From an uncultured Dorea sp. (GTDB lineage: Bacteria; Bacillota; Clostridia; Lachnospirales; Lachnospiraceae), in assembly GCA_934307335.1 (NCBI GenBank), contig CAKRCL010000024.1:1-22418 (forward strand): a stretch of 22,418 nucleotides of DNA. Reading direction: 5' to 3'. The first letter of the stretch is position 1. Every line of letters starts with the position of its first letter. The translations under genes were made by a program, and so were the position numbers. Under the pieces are notes generated by a model that worked only from the letters and a program-made list of their open reading frames with translations, ran no database searches and was not told where the DNA came from. Below are positions 1 to 6,610 of the stretch, one piece after another.

Positions 1-277
1 AATTCCAAAAGGAGAAGATAAAAATACATTTTCATATGATTCTATGAAGAATGTTGATTACTCTAAACTAGAAAAATTTGAAAAATTTATTCCGGCACTT
101 TATCATGAAAAGGACGGAATCTGGGAGGGAGGTAGCACAAGCCAGTTCTCTCCGGTAATGACATTCAAACTTTGGGAAAAGTTTTCCGACAATTTTCTGG
201 AAGTATCAGAAAGCATGGAAGTTAATGGAAAGAGAACTTTTGGATATAATGAACCAATAATTTATAAGCGTGTATAA
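1..277 (+). CDS. C-terminal part of an unrecognised protein (5' end outside window)
   Basis: The reading frame is open from the left edge of the window (first full codon at base 2) to a TAA at 275-277, giving about 91 residues. An internal ATG at 44 exists but has no convincing ribosome site, and the codons before it continue the same frame, so this is read as the end of a longer gene. The product is hydrophilic and rich in Lys, Glu, Phe and Trp, with no membrane segment and no motif I recognise. It is followed by a strong hairpin and converges with the histidine kinase gene on the other strand. No function is proposed. Confidence 0.55.
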   Translation, partial: IPKGEDKNTFSYDSMKNVDYSKLEKFEKFIPALYHEKDGIWEGGSTSQFSPVMTFKLWEKFSDNFLEVSESMEVNGKRTFGYNEPIIYKRV

Positions 278-321
278 TCAAAAGTCAGATAACTTTTCAA
301 ATCGTTCTATATATAAAGCAA

Positions 322-353
322 GGGCTGAATGCTCATTTGAGAGCCTTCAGCCC
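322..353. terminator. Hairpin between convergent genes, possible terminator
   Basis: GGGCTGAA (322-329) pairs with TTCAGCCC (346-353). Inside it GCTC (331-334) pairs with GAGC (341-344), separated from the outer stem by one T/C mismatch. The hairpin sits between the end of the partial left gene and the end of the leftward kinase gene, where a bidirectional terminator is expected. Neither flank has a strong T run, so intrinsic termination is not certain. The remaining bases to 473 hold nothing else I can identify. Confidence 0.5.
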
Positions 354-473
354 AATCATTATCATAGAAGATCACATTTACAGACTTTTTCTCACAGTCT
401 CATTTTTAATAATTCATTCCCCATGTGGACAGTGTTATTGCTGCCGCATGGGAAATCATTTTTGCTTGCTTAT

Positions 474-1628
474 TCATAATGAAGGAAATATTACTTCAAA
501 TGTTGTGCCATTAGAGGCGTTATCTTTGACAAGGATATGGCCATTATGCACTCGCACAATTTCATGGACAAGTGCAAGCCCAAGTCCTACACCGCCAAGT
601 GCACGGCTTCGAGATTTGTCCAAACGGAAAAATGGCTCAAAGATTCGTTCCTTAAGTTCTTCAGGAATACCGTTCCCAGTATCTTCAACTGTGAGATGAA
701 TATGTTTGTCTTGTTGTGTTGTTGTGACTGTAACTGTGCCATCAGGAGTGTTATATTTTATAGCATTTTCCACAAGATTATATACAAGCCGGTAGATAAG
801 AATGTCGCTTCCGGTCAAAGTTACTTTATCACATTTATCGATAAGTTTTATATTTTTTTCCTGTGCGAGAGGTGACAAATCAGCCAGAACTTCTTCCACA
901 AGCTCATTTACTGCGATTTTTTCATCGCGTGCGACTGTCTGAAGTTCACTCATATCCAGAAGTGTCTTGACCATTTTGCTGAGCCGTTCATTTTGTTCTG
1001 TTACCATTTTGATAGTTTGTTCGGCACACTTATCATTGCCGGGATGAGTTGTAGAATTGTACAGATCAATCTGAAGCTGCATGACAGCAAGTGGTGTGCG
1101 AAGTTCATGAGCAGCATTTGCGGTAAATTGTCTTTGAACTTCAAATGCTTCGGATAGTCGTTCAAGCATTTTGTTATATGAAATACTAAGCTGGTTCAGT
1201 TCTGTAATTTTATTTTCTTCGATTCGAGAATCTGACAGGTTTTGTGCTTCTACTTCTTCTATTTTATTTGAAAAATCACAAAGAGGTTTCAGTGCACGTC
1301 CGCTTATAAAATATGTAATCACACCTCCAAGAAGCGATAACAAAGTTGAAAATGCAAGGCTTCTTTTTTTGTAATCAGCCTTATTGTTGTAGACCTGGAC
1401 TGAAAAATTATTTGCAAAATCATCCCAATCTTCATCAGGAATAGTAATGTAGATTTCATCTGGATTTTTCACAGTGTTGTCATCGCTTTTTGCATCTACT
1501 GCATTTTGTAAGGAATCTATATAGTAGACTCCGTTCTTGTAGATAAATAAAGTCAGACTTCCACATATTATTGCGATAAGTACAGTTGTTATAATGGTAA
1601 GCCTCCATTGAAGTGACATTTTTTTCAT
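474..1628 (-). CDS. Membrane-bound sensor histidine kinase
   Basis: This 384-residue protein is the sensor half of a two-component system. It has a first membrane segment at about residues 9-29, a short extracytoplasmic loop of about 60 residues rich in Asp and Asn, and a second membrane segment at about 91-112. A HAMP-like linker follows, then the dimerisation and phosphoacceptor helix with His174 in the AAHELRTPL motif. The ATP-binding domain has an N box (LVYNLVENAIKYN), a G1 box (DTGNGIP) and a G2 box (GVGLGLALV). The start codon overlaps the stop of the regulator gene by one base (TAATG), so the two are translationally coupled. The loop is too small to suggest a known ligand domain. The divergent redox operon suggests it senses envelope redox or thiol stress, but that is inference. 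Confidence 0.93.
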   Translation of the reverse strand: MKKMSLQWRLTIITTVLIAIICGSLTLFIYKNGVYYIDSLQNAVDAKSDDNTVKNPDEIYITIPDEDWDDFANNFSVQVYNNKADYKKRSLAFSTLLSLLGGVITYFISGRALKPLCDFSNKIEEVEAQNLSDSRIEENKITELNQLSISYNKMLERLSEAFEVQRQFTANAAHELRTPLAVMQLQIDLYNSTTHPGNDKCAEQTIKMVTEQNERLSKMVKTLLDMSELQTVARDEKIAVNELVEEVLADLSPLAQEKNIKLIDKCDKVTLTGSDILIYRLVYNLVENAIKYNTPDGTVTVTTTQQDKHIHLTVEDTGNGIPEELKERIFEPFFRLDKSRSRALGGVGLGLALVHEIVRVHNGHILVKDNASNGTTFEVIFPSL

Positions 1629-2302
1629 TATACAGCCTCCACAATTTTGTAACCTTCACCAATTTTATTCCTAATTGGATCATATCCAAGTACAGCTTTG
1701 AGTTTTTTTCGGAGTGACGACATATGAACACGGATGGATCCGCTAAAACTGTCTACAGATGCATCCCAAACATGTTCGATAAGTTCTTCCTGGCTTACAG
1801 GTCTTCCTTGATTGAGAAGTAGATATTCTAAAATACCATTTTCCTTTCTGGTTAAGGATACAAAAGTCCCTTTGGCATATGCTTCACGTTTTTTGGTATC
1901 AAATTTTATCTCTCCGCAATTGAGGCAGATATCTTTTTGTACAAATTTACGTCTTGTCAGGCTTCGGATACGCGCTTCGAGCTCCTGCAGATGAAAAGGC
2001 TTTTCCATATAATCATTTGCACCGGCATCTAAGCCTTCAACTTTATCTGCAATCTGGCTTCTGGCAGATAAGATGAGAACTTTCGTTTCTTCGTTTTTTT
2101 GTCTGAGCTCCCTTAAAATATCCATTCCATCTATGCCGGGCAGATTAAGGTCAAGTACAATTAGATCATAGTCCTCGGTCAGAATATAATCAAATGCGTC
2201 ATTGCCATCATAGCAGGTATCTACTTCATAGCCTATATGATACAGACTTTTAGCAATTGTATCACATAATTCTTTTTCATCTTCAACAATTAATAATCTC
2301 AA
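1628..2302 (-). CDS. OmpR/PhoB-family response regulator
   Basis: This 224-residue protein has an N-terminal receiver domain with acidic pocket Glu7-Asp8, phosphoacceptor Asp51 (in VLDLNLPG), Ser79 and the conserved Lys101-Pro102. A C-terminal winged-helix DNA-binding domain of OmpR type covers about residues 125-222, with a typical SFSGSIRVHMSSLRKKL recognition-helix region. It is the first gene of a leftward two-gene operon with the kinase. A good promoter lies just upstream, overlapping the promoter of the divergent redox operon. That geometry and an OmpR-type direct repeat in the spacer suggest it controls both units; the target assignment is inference. Confidence 0.94.
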   Translation of the reverse strand: MRLLIVEDEKELCDTIAKSLYHIGYEVDTCYDGNDAFDYILTEDYDLIVLDLNLPGIDGMDILRELRQKNEETKVLILSARSQIADKVEGLDAGANDYMEKPFHLQELEARIRSLTRRKFVQKDICLNCGEIKFDTKKREAYAKGTFVSLTRKENGILEYLLLNQGRPVSQEELIEHVWDASVDSFSGSIRVHMSSLRKKLKAVLGYDPIRNKIGEGYKIVEAV

Positions 2303-2320
2303 AATAATCTCTCCATTTGC

Positions 2321-2353
2321 TTAACAGAAATTTTACACCATTTATTGTATAAT
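2321..2353 (+). promoter_or_regulatory. Activator-type promoter with OmpR-family direct repeat
   Basis: A perfect TATAAT lies at 2348-2353, but no -35 box is found 16-18 bases upstream. Instead TTAACA (2321-2326) and TTTACA (2332-2337) form a direct repeat with 11-base periodicity, the format bound by PhoB/PhoP-type dimers, at the position of the missing -35. The simplest reading is that the adjacent regulator, when phosphorylated, recruits polymerase to transcribe the redox operon. The repeat and spacing are seen; the binding is inferred. Confidence 0.45.
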
Positions 2354-2372
2354 ATGAAAGTCAACAGGTCAA
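2344..2372 (-). promoter_or_regulatory. Sigma-A promoter of the two-component operon
   Basis: On the minus strand TTGACC (plus positions 2367-2372) and TACAAT (2344-2349) are separated by 17 bases, each matching the consensus at five of six positions. The regulator start codon lies about 40 bases downstream. Its -10 overlaps the plus-strand -10 at 2348-2353, so the two transcription directions probably compete. Confidence 0.6.
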
Positions 2373-2411
2373 TAAAGACAATTATAACAAATGAAGGGAG
2401 AAATAAATATC

Positions 2412-2552
2412 TTGAAATGTAGGAACATATCACAGATTATCTTGCTGATCATCGGTGTGCTTATGATTAGTTATGGGGTGCTCAGAGGAGAAACAGCCGT
2501 TGTGCTTAGCAAAGCAATAAAATTATGTCTGGAGTGTGTAGGAATTGGATAA
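2412..2552 (+). CDS. Small CxxC membrane peptide, CD1871A-like
   Basis: This 46-residue product has one hydrophobic segment (about residues 7-19) and ends in CLECVGIG, with a CxxC pair near the C terminus. The order of hydrophobic helix, YGVxRGE, VLSKAI and CLEC matches what I recall of the CD1871A family of CxxC-containing clostridial small proteins. The chosen start is TTG at 2412, preceded by a GGGAG ribosome site about 11 bases upstream. An in-frame ATG at 2391 would give 53 residues but has no ribosome site. The stop overlaps the next gene by eight bases, so the two are coupled. A role as a small redox or electron-transfer partner of the 4Fe-4S and thioredoxin neighbours is inferred. Confidence 0.75.
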   Translation: MKCRNISQIILLIIGVLMISYGVLRGETAVVLSKAIKLCLECVGIG

Positions 2553-3441
2553 AAGAACGAATATCATATCAAAAAAAATAGCAAAGATGCGAGGCAAAAT
2601 ACAGGCAGCTGCTACATTACTTACCAATATCCATATTCCAAATCTGTTTAAAGGAAGAATATATCAGGGTAATGCCAAGACGGTATGTGTACCGGGATTG
2701 AATTGTTATTCCTGTCCTGCGGCAACAGGAGCCTGCCCGATTGGAGCTTTTCAGGCGGTAGTTGGTTCATCAAAATTTAAATTCACATATTATATAACCG
2801 GATTTTTTATTTTGCTTGGTGTGGTACTTGGAAGATTTATATGTGGCTTTCTCTGTCCGTTTGGGTGGTTTCAAGATTTACTGCACAAGATTCCTGGAAA
2901 AAAGCTGTCCACAGCGAAACTAAAACCGCTAAGATATTTGAAATATGTGATTCTTTTAGTTTTCGTTATATTACTTCCAATGCTTGTGACGAATTCAATT
3001 GGAATGGGAGATCCTTATTTCTGTAAATACATTTGTCCGCAGGGAGTTTTGGAAGGAGCAATACCGCTGTCGCTGGGGGATCCTGCAATCCGGTCTGCAC
3101 TTGGAAATCTGTTTACTTTTAAGAGTGTCGTTTTGATTATCGTGGTTGTTTTAAGCATTTTGTTTTACAGACCATTTTGCAAATGGATTTGCCCACTCGG
3201 TGCTATTTATTCTTTATTTAATAAAGTTTCTTTCCTCAGTATAAAAGTGGAAAGTGATAAATGTATCGGATGTAATCAGTGTGTGAAAGCTTGTAAAATG
3301 GATGTAAATGTCCTTGAGGCACCAAATCATCCAGAATGTATACGCTGTGGTGCATGCATGAAAGTATGTCCCAAAGATGCACTGCATTATCAATTTATGG
3401 GGAAATGTATGTGTAATAGCAAAGATCATACAAATAATTAA
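2545..3441 (+). CDS. Polytopic 4Fe-4S membrane protein (NapH/YccM-like)
   Basis: This 298-residue protein begins at a TTG with GGAG ten bases upstream. It has an unusual N-terminal Cys cluster (Cys48, 54, 57, 64) and membrane segments near residues 80-98, 132-150 and 192-209. Each segment is followed by a CxxxCP pair (Cys100/104, 160/164, 212/216). The C terminus carries two classical ferredoxin motifs, CxxCxxCxxxC at 240-250 and at 265-275. This is the layout of NapH/CcoG/YccM-type membrane electron-transfer proteins. It overlaps the preceding CxxC peptide and is followed by a thioredoxin lipoprotein, so it probably moves electrons across the membrane to an extracytoplasmic thiol system. The partner is inferred. 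Confidence 0.88.
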   Translation: MDKRTNIISKKIAKMRGKIQAAATLLTNIHIPNLFKGRIYQGNAKTVCVPGLNCYSCPAATGACPIGAFQAVVGSSKFKFTYYITGFFILLGVVLGRFICGFLCPFGWFQDLLHKIPGKKLSTAKLKPLRYLKYVILLVFVILLPMLVTNSIGMGDPYFCKYICPQGVLEGAIPLSLGDPAIRSALGNLFTFKSVVLIIVVVLSILFYRPFCKWICPLGAIYSLFNKVSFLSIKVESDKCIGCNQCVKACKMDVNVLEAPNHPECIRCGACMKVCPKDALHYQFMGKCMCNSKDHTNN

Positions 3442-3476
3442 AAAAAATAATATTAAAAGACAAGGAGATTTTTATT

Positions 3477-4388
3477 ATGAAAACAAGAAAAAACATGATT
3501 GCAATTCTTACACTTTGCGCTGCTTTATCTTTTACCGCATGTGCAGGAAAGGATAATTCTGAAAGTAAAGGTACGCAGAATACGACTTCTGCATCGGATA
3601 AAAAAACTTCAGATGAAGATTTGAATGCAAAGCTCGATGAGTTATATCAGCAGGAAAATCAGCTTTTTGCAGACCATAAAGATGCATGGGATAAAGCATT
3701 TCTTATGATGAGTAAAGGTTCTGCCGATCAAAGTGGCGAGTATGCAGACTTTCTTTCATCTACAATTGAATCAAACAAAGATTCCTTCACGGAAGATGAG
3801 CTTAAGACACTTAGAGAAGATATCGAAAAAATCCGTGAGATTGAAAAACAGATTACAGAAATTGAAAATAAGTTAGACAGTTCCAGCACTTCAGATACAG
3901 GAAGTTCTTCGGATGAGACAATACCTTTTAGTAATTTTGCGGCAAAAGATTTTGATGGAAATGATGTCGATGAAAGCCTTTTTTCTAAAAATGCTGTAAC
4001 AGTTGTGAATTTTTGGTTCACGGGATGTAAACCTTGTGTTGCAGAATTGTCAAAATTGAATGAATTAAATGATACATTAAAATCAATGGGTGGCGAAGTT
4101 GTAGGCATTAACACGGAGACTTTTGATGAAAATGAAGCTTCAATTAAAGAGGCAAAGGATATTCTTAAAAGCCAGGGCGCAAAATACCGTAGCCTCTCCG
4201 TAGCATCTGATTCAGCGGCAGGTAAGTATGCTTCTAGTATCCAGGCATTTCCTGCAACAATTCTTGTAGACAGAAATGGAAATATTGTAGGAGAACCAAT
4301 GTATGGCGGAATTGATGAGCAGAAAAATTATGATGCTCTTATGAAGCAGATTCAATCTGTAATAGATGCTGATAGTGCTAATAAATAA
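3477..4388 (+). CDS. TlpA-like thioredoxin-fold lipoprotein
   Basis: This 303-residue protein follows an AGGAG ribosome site. Residues 1-21 are a lipoprotein signal peptide, with lipidation predicted at Cys22 (FTAC, slightly off the consensus at -3). Residues 40-135 are charged and helical, rich in Glu and Lys, a likely coiled spacer. A Ser/Thr linker follows, then a thioredoxin fold from about 150. Its active site is CKPC (Cys184 and Cys187, in NFWFTGCKPC) and its cis-proline is Pro259 (AFPATILVD). TlpA/ResA proteins reduce disulfides outside the membrane, for example in cytochrome c maturation. No cytochrome genes are nearby, so its clients are unknown. It is the last gene of the redox operon. 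Confidence 0.9.
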   Translation: MKTRKNMIAILTLCAALSFTACAGKDNSESKGTQNTTSASDKKTSDEDLNAKLDELYQQENQLFADHKDAWDKAFLMMSKGSADQSGEYADFLSSTIESNKDSFTEDELKTLREDIEKIREIEKQITEIENKLDSSSTSDTGSSSDETIPFSNFAAKDFDGNDVDESLFSKNAVTVVNFWFTGCKPCVAELSKLNELNDTLKSMGGEVVGINTETFDENEASIKEAKDILKSQGAKYRSLSVASDSAAGKYASSIQAFPATILVDRNGNIVGEPMYGGIDEQKNYDALMKQIQSVIDADSANK

Positions 4389-4444
4389 TAAAAAACAGAT
4401 ATAGCTAAAAACAATAACTGGATATAAGAATAGTAAATATCTAT

Positions 4445-4473
4445 TTGCATTTATCAGGATTTTTCGTTATATT
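4445..4473 (+). promoter_or_regulatory. Probable promoter of the riboswitch transcript
   Basis: TTGCAT (4445-4450), a 17-base spacer and TATATT (4468-4473) place a transcription start near 4480, just before the first riboswitch stem at 4486. The -35 is weak (three of six) and the -10 good (five of six). Confidence 0.45.
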
Positions 4474-4485
4474 TATTTCAGAAGA

Positions 4486-4666
4486 CTATATAGTGATGAC
4501 TTGTCATTGAAAAGGGAATCTGGTGGAAATCCAGAGCAGCCTATTCTACTGTAAGATGGACGAAGCGAAAGAAAGGTCACTGGCAGATAAGTTTACGATA
4601 AAAAGTAACTAATGTTGGGAAGACGAAAGCGGAGGATGAAATCAAGTCAGGAAACCTGCTATATAG
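4486..4666 (+). ncRNA. Cobalamin riboswitch
   Basis: The segment contains hallmark cobalamin-aptamer blocks in order: GAAAAGGGAATCTGGTG, AAATCCAGAGCAGCC, a CTGTAA block, TGGGAAGAC, and the B12 box AGTCAGGAAACCTGC at 4645-4659. CTATATAG at 4486-4493 pairs with CTATATAG at 4659-4666 to close the outer P1 stem, which fixes the ends. An intrinsic terminator lies 13 bases downstream. By family knowledge such RNAs usually switch expression off when adenosyl- or methylcobalamin binds. The downstream genes are CobW-like and corrinoid-enzyme genes, consistent with cobalamin-linked control. Confidence 0.93.
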
Positions 4667-4679
4667 GTACAGACTTTTC

Positions 4680-4725
4680 GGTAGGGAAAAGAACGGATAC
4701 TTCGTTTATTTTCCCTACCTTTTTT
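4680..4725 (+). terminator. Riboswitch expression-platform terminator
   Basis: GGTAGGGAAAA (4680-4690) pairs perfectly with TTTTCCCTACC (4709-4719) and is followed by six T residues (4720-4725). It is a textbook intrinsic terminator placed immediately after the cobalamin aptamer, so it is the likely OFF structure. I did not identify a clear antiterminator by eye. Confidence 0.9.
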
Positions 4726-4749
4726 CGTGTATAAGATTTAGGGAAGATA

Positions 4750-4778
4750 TTGAGAAACTTATTGGCTGTATGTATAAT
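4750..4778 (+). promoter_or_regulatory. Near-consensus promoter after the riboswitch terminator
   Basis: TTGAGA (4750-4755, five of six) and TATAAT (4773-4778, perfect) are separated by exactly 17 bases, about 70 bases before the CobW-like start codon. It would give a transcript starting near 4785 that does not contain the riboswitch. Confidence 0.6.
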
Positions 4779-4791
4779 AAAGGGGATGATT

Positions 4792-4821
4792 ATGCACGAA
4801 TTTGATTCGAAAAAATTTTAA
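4792..4821 (+). other. Possible nine-codon upstream ORF
   Basis: An ATG at 4792 with an AAAGGGG ribosome-like site seven bases upstream opens a nine-residue frame (MHEFDSKKF) ending in TAA at 4819-4821. It could be a leader peptide or the stub of a lost gene. Transcripts from the promoter at 4750-4778 would start at about the ribosome site, so it would mainly be translated on read-through riboswitch transcripts. Support is weak. Confidence 0.25.
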
Positions 4822-4850
4822 ATAGTCTGATGGAGGCGTTAGGATAATAT

Positions 4851-6605
4851 ATGGTTGTTCAGATCATATCCGGATTTCGGGGATCCGGGAAGACAACATT
4901 TTTAAACCAGTGTATAGAACAGACAGAGGGGAAGATTGCGGTTATCCAGAATGATTTTGGAGCGCAATCAGTCGAACGAGATGAAATCAGCGAGCGATTG
5001 ACTTATGTGGAAATCAGTGAAGGCTGCATCTGTTGTGGTATGGCATTGGAATTTGAAGAAAAGATGCGTCGGATTGTGACAGAGGAATGTCCGGATCGGA
5101 TATTTATAGAGGCTTCTGGTTTTGGAAAACTATCAGATGTTGTAAAAGTGTGCCTGCAGTTAAAAGAGCAGGAGAATCTGGATATGAGAATTGGACCGAA
5201 TGTAACAGTTGTAGACATTCCGATGGTGGAGGCTTATGCATCAGGGCTTGGAGAGTTTTATACAGATCAGATCGCTTGTGCAGATGCGATTCTGATTAAC
5301 AATATAGATCCGGAGGATGTGACGCCGGAGGAAATCCAAGAGGGACAGAAGATGCTGGAAAAGCTGGCACCGAGTGCATTAAAAGAAGAAAATGCACAGA
5401 CAATCTTGCAATATATACTGAGTTTAGAAAGTGAGTGTAAAACGGAGCAAGAGCAGGATTTTAAAATCCAGTCTGATGAAAGATTTCTTATAGAAGAACA
5501 AGTACTGAAAAAGTATTTGGGAACAGAAGAGATGGTAGATATTCCGTCTGGTATTCGGGAAATTGGAGACAGCGCGTTTGAATATTGTATGGAAGTAAAG
5601 CTTGTGCATTTGCCGGAGACTCTGGAAAGAATTGGAAAACATGCCTTTCAGGGAAGTGGGATTCGAAGCATAGACCTTCCAGAGAAGTTAAAGGTAATAG
5701 AAGTCTATGCATTTAGTGGTACGCCATTGGAAGAAGTAAAGCTTCCGGAGCAGCTGGAAGAACTGGGACATAGTGCATTTCGATATTGTAGGATGTTGAA
5801 AAGAGTAAAGTTTCCGGAACATTTAGCGAAAATTCCACATGACATATTTAATGATTGTGGAAAGCTGCGAGAAGCAGAGCTGCCAAAGGATGTAGAAGTG
5901 ATTGGAGCACATGCATTTTCCGGGTGTGCAGCACTTGAACGGATAGAACTTCCGGAGGGAGTCCGGGAGATTGAGGAAGGGGCTTTTGTGACATGTGTGA
6001 GTCTGGAGCAGATTCATTTGCCAGAAAGCTTGAAAGCAGTAGCGCGTAAAGTATTCTACCGTTGTACGAATTTAAAAGAACTCCATTTTCCGGGTCAGGT
6101 GACAGAGTACGGGAAAGGGATTTTTTCACAGTGTTCTGCGTTGAAACGGGTGTATATTGAGGGATGTCCAGTGGATCAAGAGGTTTTTAAGGACTGGGAT
6201 ATGTGGACAACTTGTTACGATATGGAAGAAATCATAGCGCCCAATATGGAGATTACAAGATTTGCGAAAGAATGGAGAATGTGGGCAGCGGCAGGATTGG
6301 CAGATTACCTGGTCGAACATGGGAATGTGCGAAGTGAGATTCTGGATTCTTATATTGAAGATTTAAAAGAAAACCGTAGTGCATATGAGACACTTTTGCT
6401 TGAGAACAAAAAATTATTGCAATTCTTCATTCAGTATCGATTATTGAATGGACAGGCAGTAGGCAGACTTTTGAATCAATCCTTGGAAAAATCGGATATG
6501 GAGATTCGAGGTATGTTGTTGAATTATCAGAATGAAATTCAAGATGAGGATAAAAAGGAGGAGACGGGCAGTCAGCTAGACCAGCTTTTGGCAGCGCTGT
6601 CATAG
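4851..6605 (+). CDS. CobW-type GTPase fused to BspA-type leucine-rich repeats
   Basis: This 584-residue protein starts at an ATG with AGGA six bases upstream. Residues 1 to about 195 are a COG0523/CobW-like P-loop GTPase. The Walker A is GFRGSGKTT (8-16) and the metal-binding CxCC motif is Cys59-Ile-Cys61-Cys62. EASG follows at 88-91, and the guanine-specificity motif is altered to NNID (150-153). The usual CobW C-terminal domain is absent. Instead residues 225-440 form about nine BspA-type repeats of the LPxxLxxIGxxAFxxC kind, and a helical tail (470-560) follows. CobW-family proteins deliver metals such as cobalt or zinc to client proteins. The riboswitch upstream and corrinoid genes downstream point to cobalt or corrinoid handling. 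The repeats are probably a protein-docking surface; the client is unknown. Confidence 0.85.
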   Translation: MVVQIISGFRGSGKTTFLNQCIEQTEGKIAVIQNDFGAQSVERDEISERLTYVEISEGCICCGMALEFEEKMRRIVTEECPDRIFIEASGFGKLSDVVKVCLQLKEQENLDMRIGPNVTVVDIPMVEAYASGLGEFYTDQIACADAILINNIDPEDVTPEEIQEGQKMLEKLAPSALKEENAQTILQYILSLESECKTEQEQDFKIQSDERFLIEEQVLKKYLGTEEMVDIPSGIREIGDSAFEYCMEVKLVHLPETLERIGKHAFQGSGIRSIDLPEKLKVIEVYAFSGTPLEEVKLPEQLEELGHSAFRYCRMLKRVKFPEHLAKIPHDIFNDCGKLREAELPKDVEVIGAHAFSGCAALERIELPEGVREIEEGAFVTCVSLEQIHLPESLKAVARKVFYRCTNLKELHFPGQVTEYGKGIFSQCSALKRVYIEGCPVDQEVFKDWDMWTTCYDMEEIIAPNMEITRFAKEWRMWAAAGLADYLVEHGNVRSEILDSYIEDLKENRSAYETLLLENKKLLQFFIQYRLLNGQAVGRLLNQSLEKSDMEIRGMLLNYQNEIQDEDKKEETGSQLDQLLAALS

Positions 6606-6610
6606 GGGTT

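Noticed and set aside
537..875. 112-residue plus-strand ORF inside the kinase gene
   Set aside because: It lies antisense to the well-supported kinase domain, has no ribosome site and no recognisable domain.
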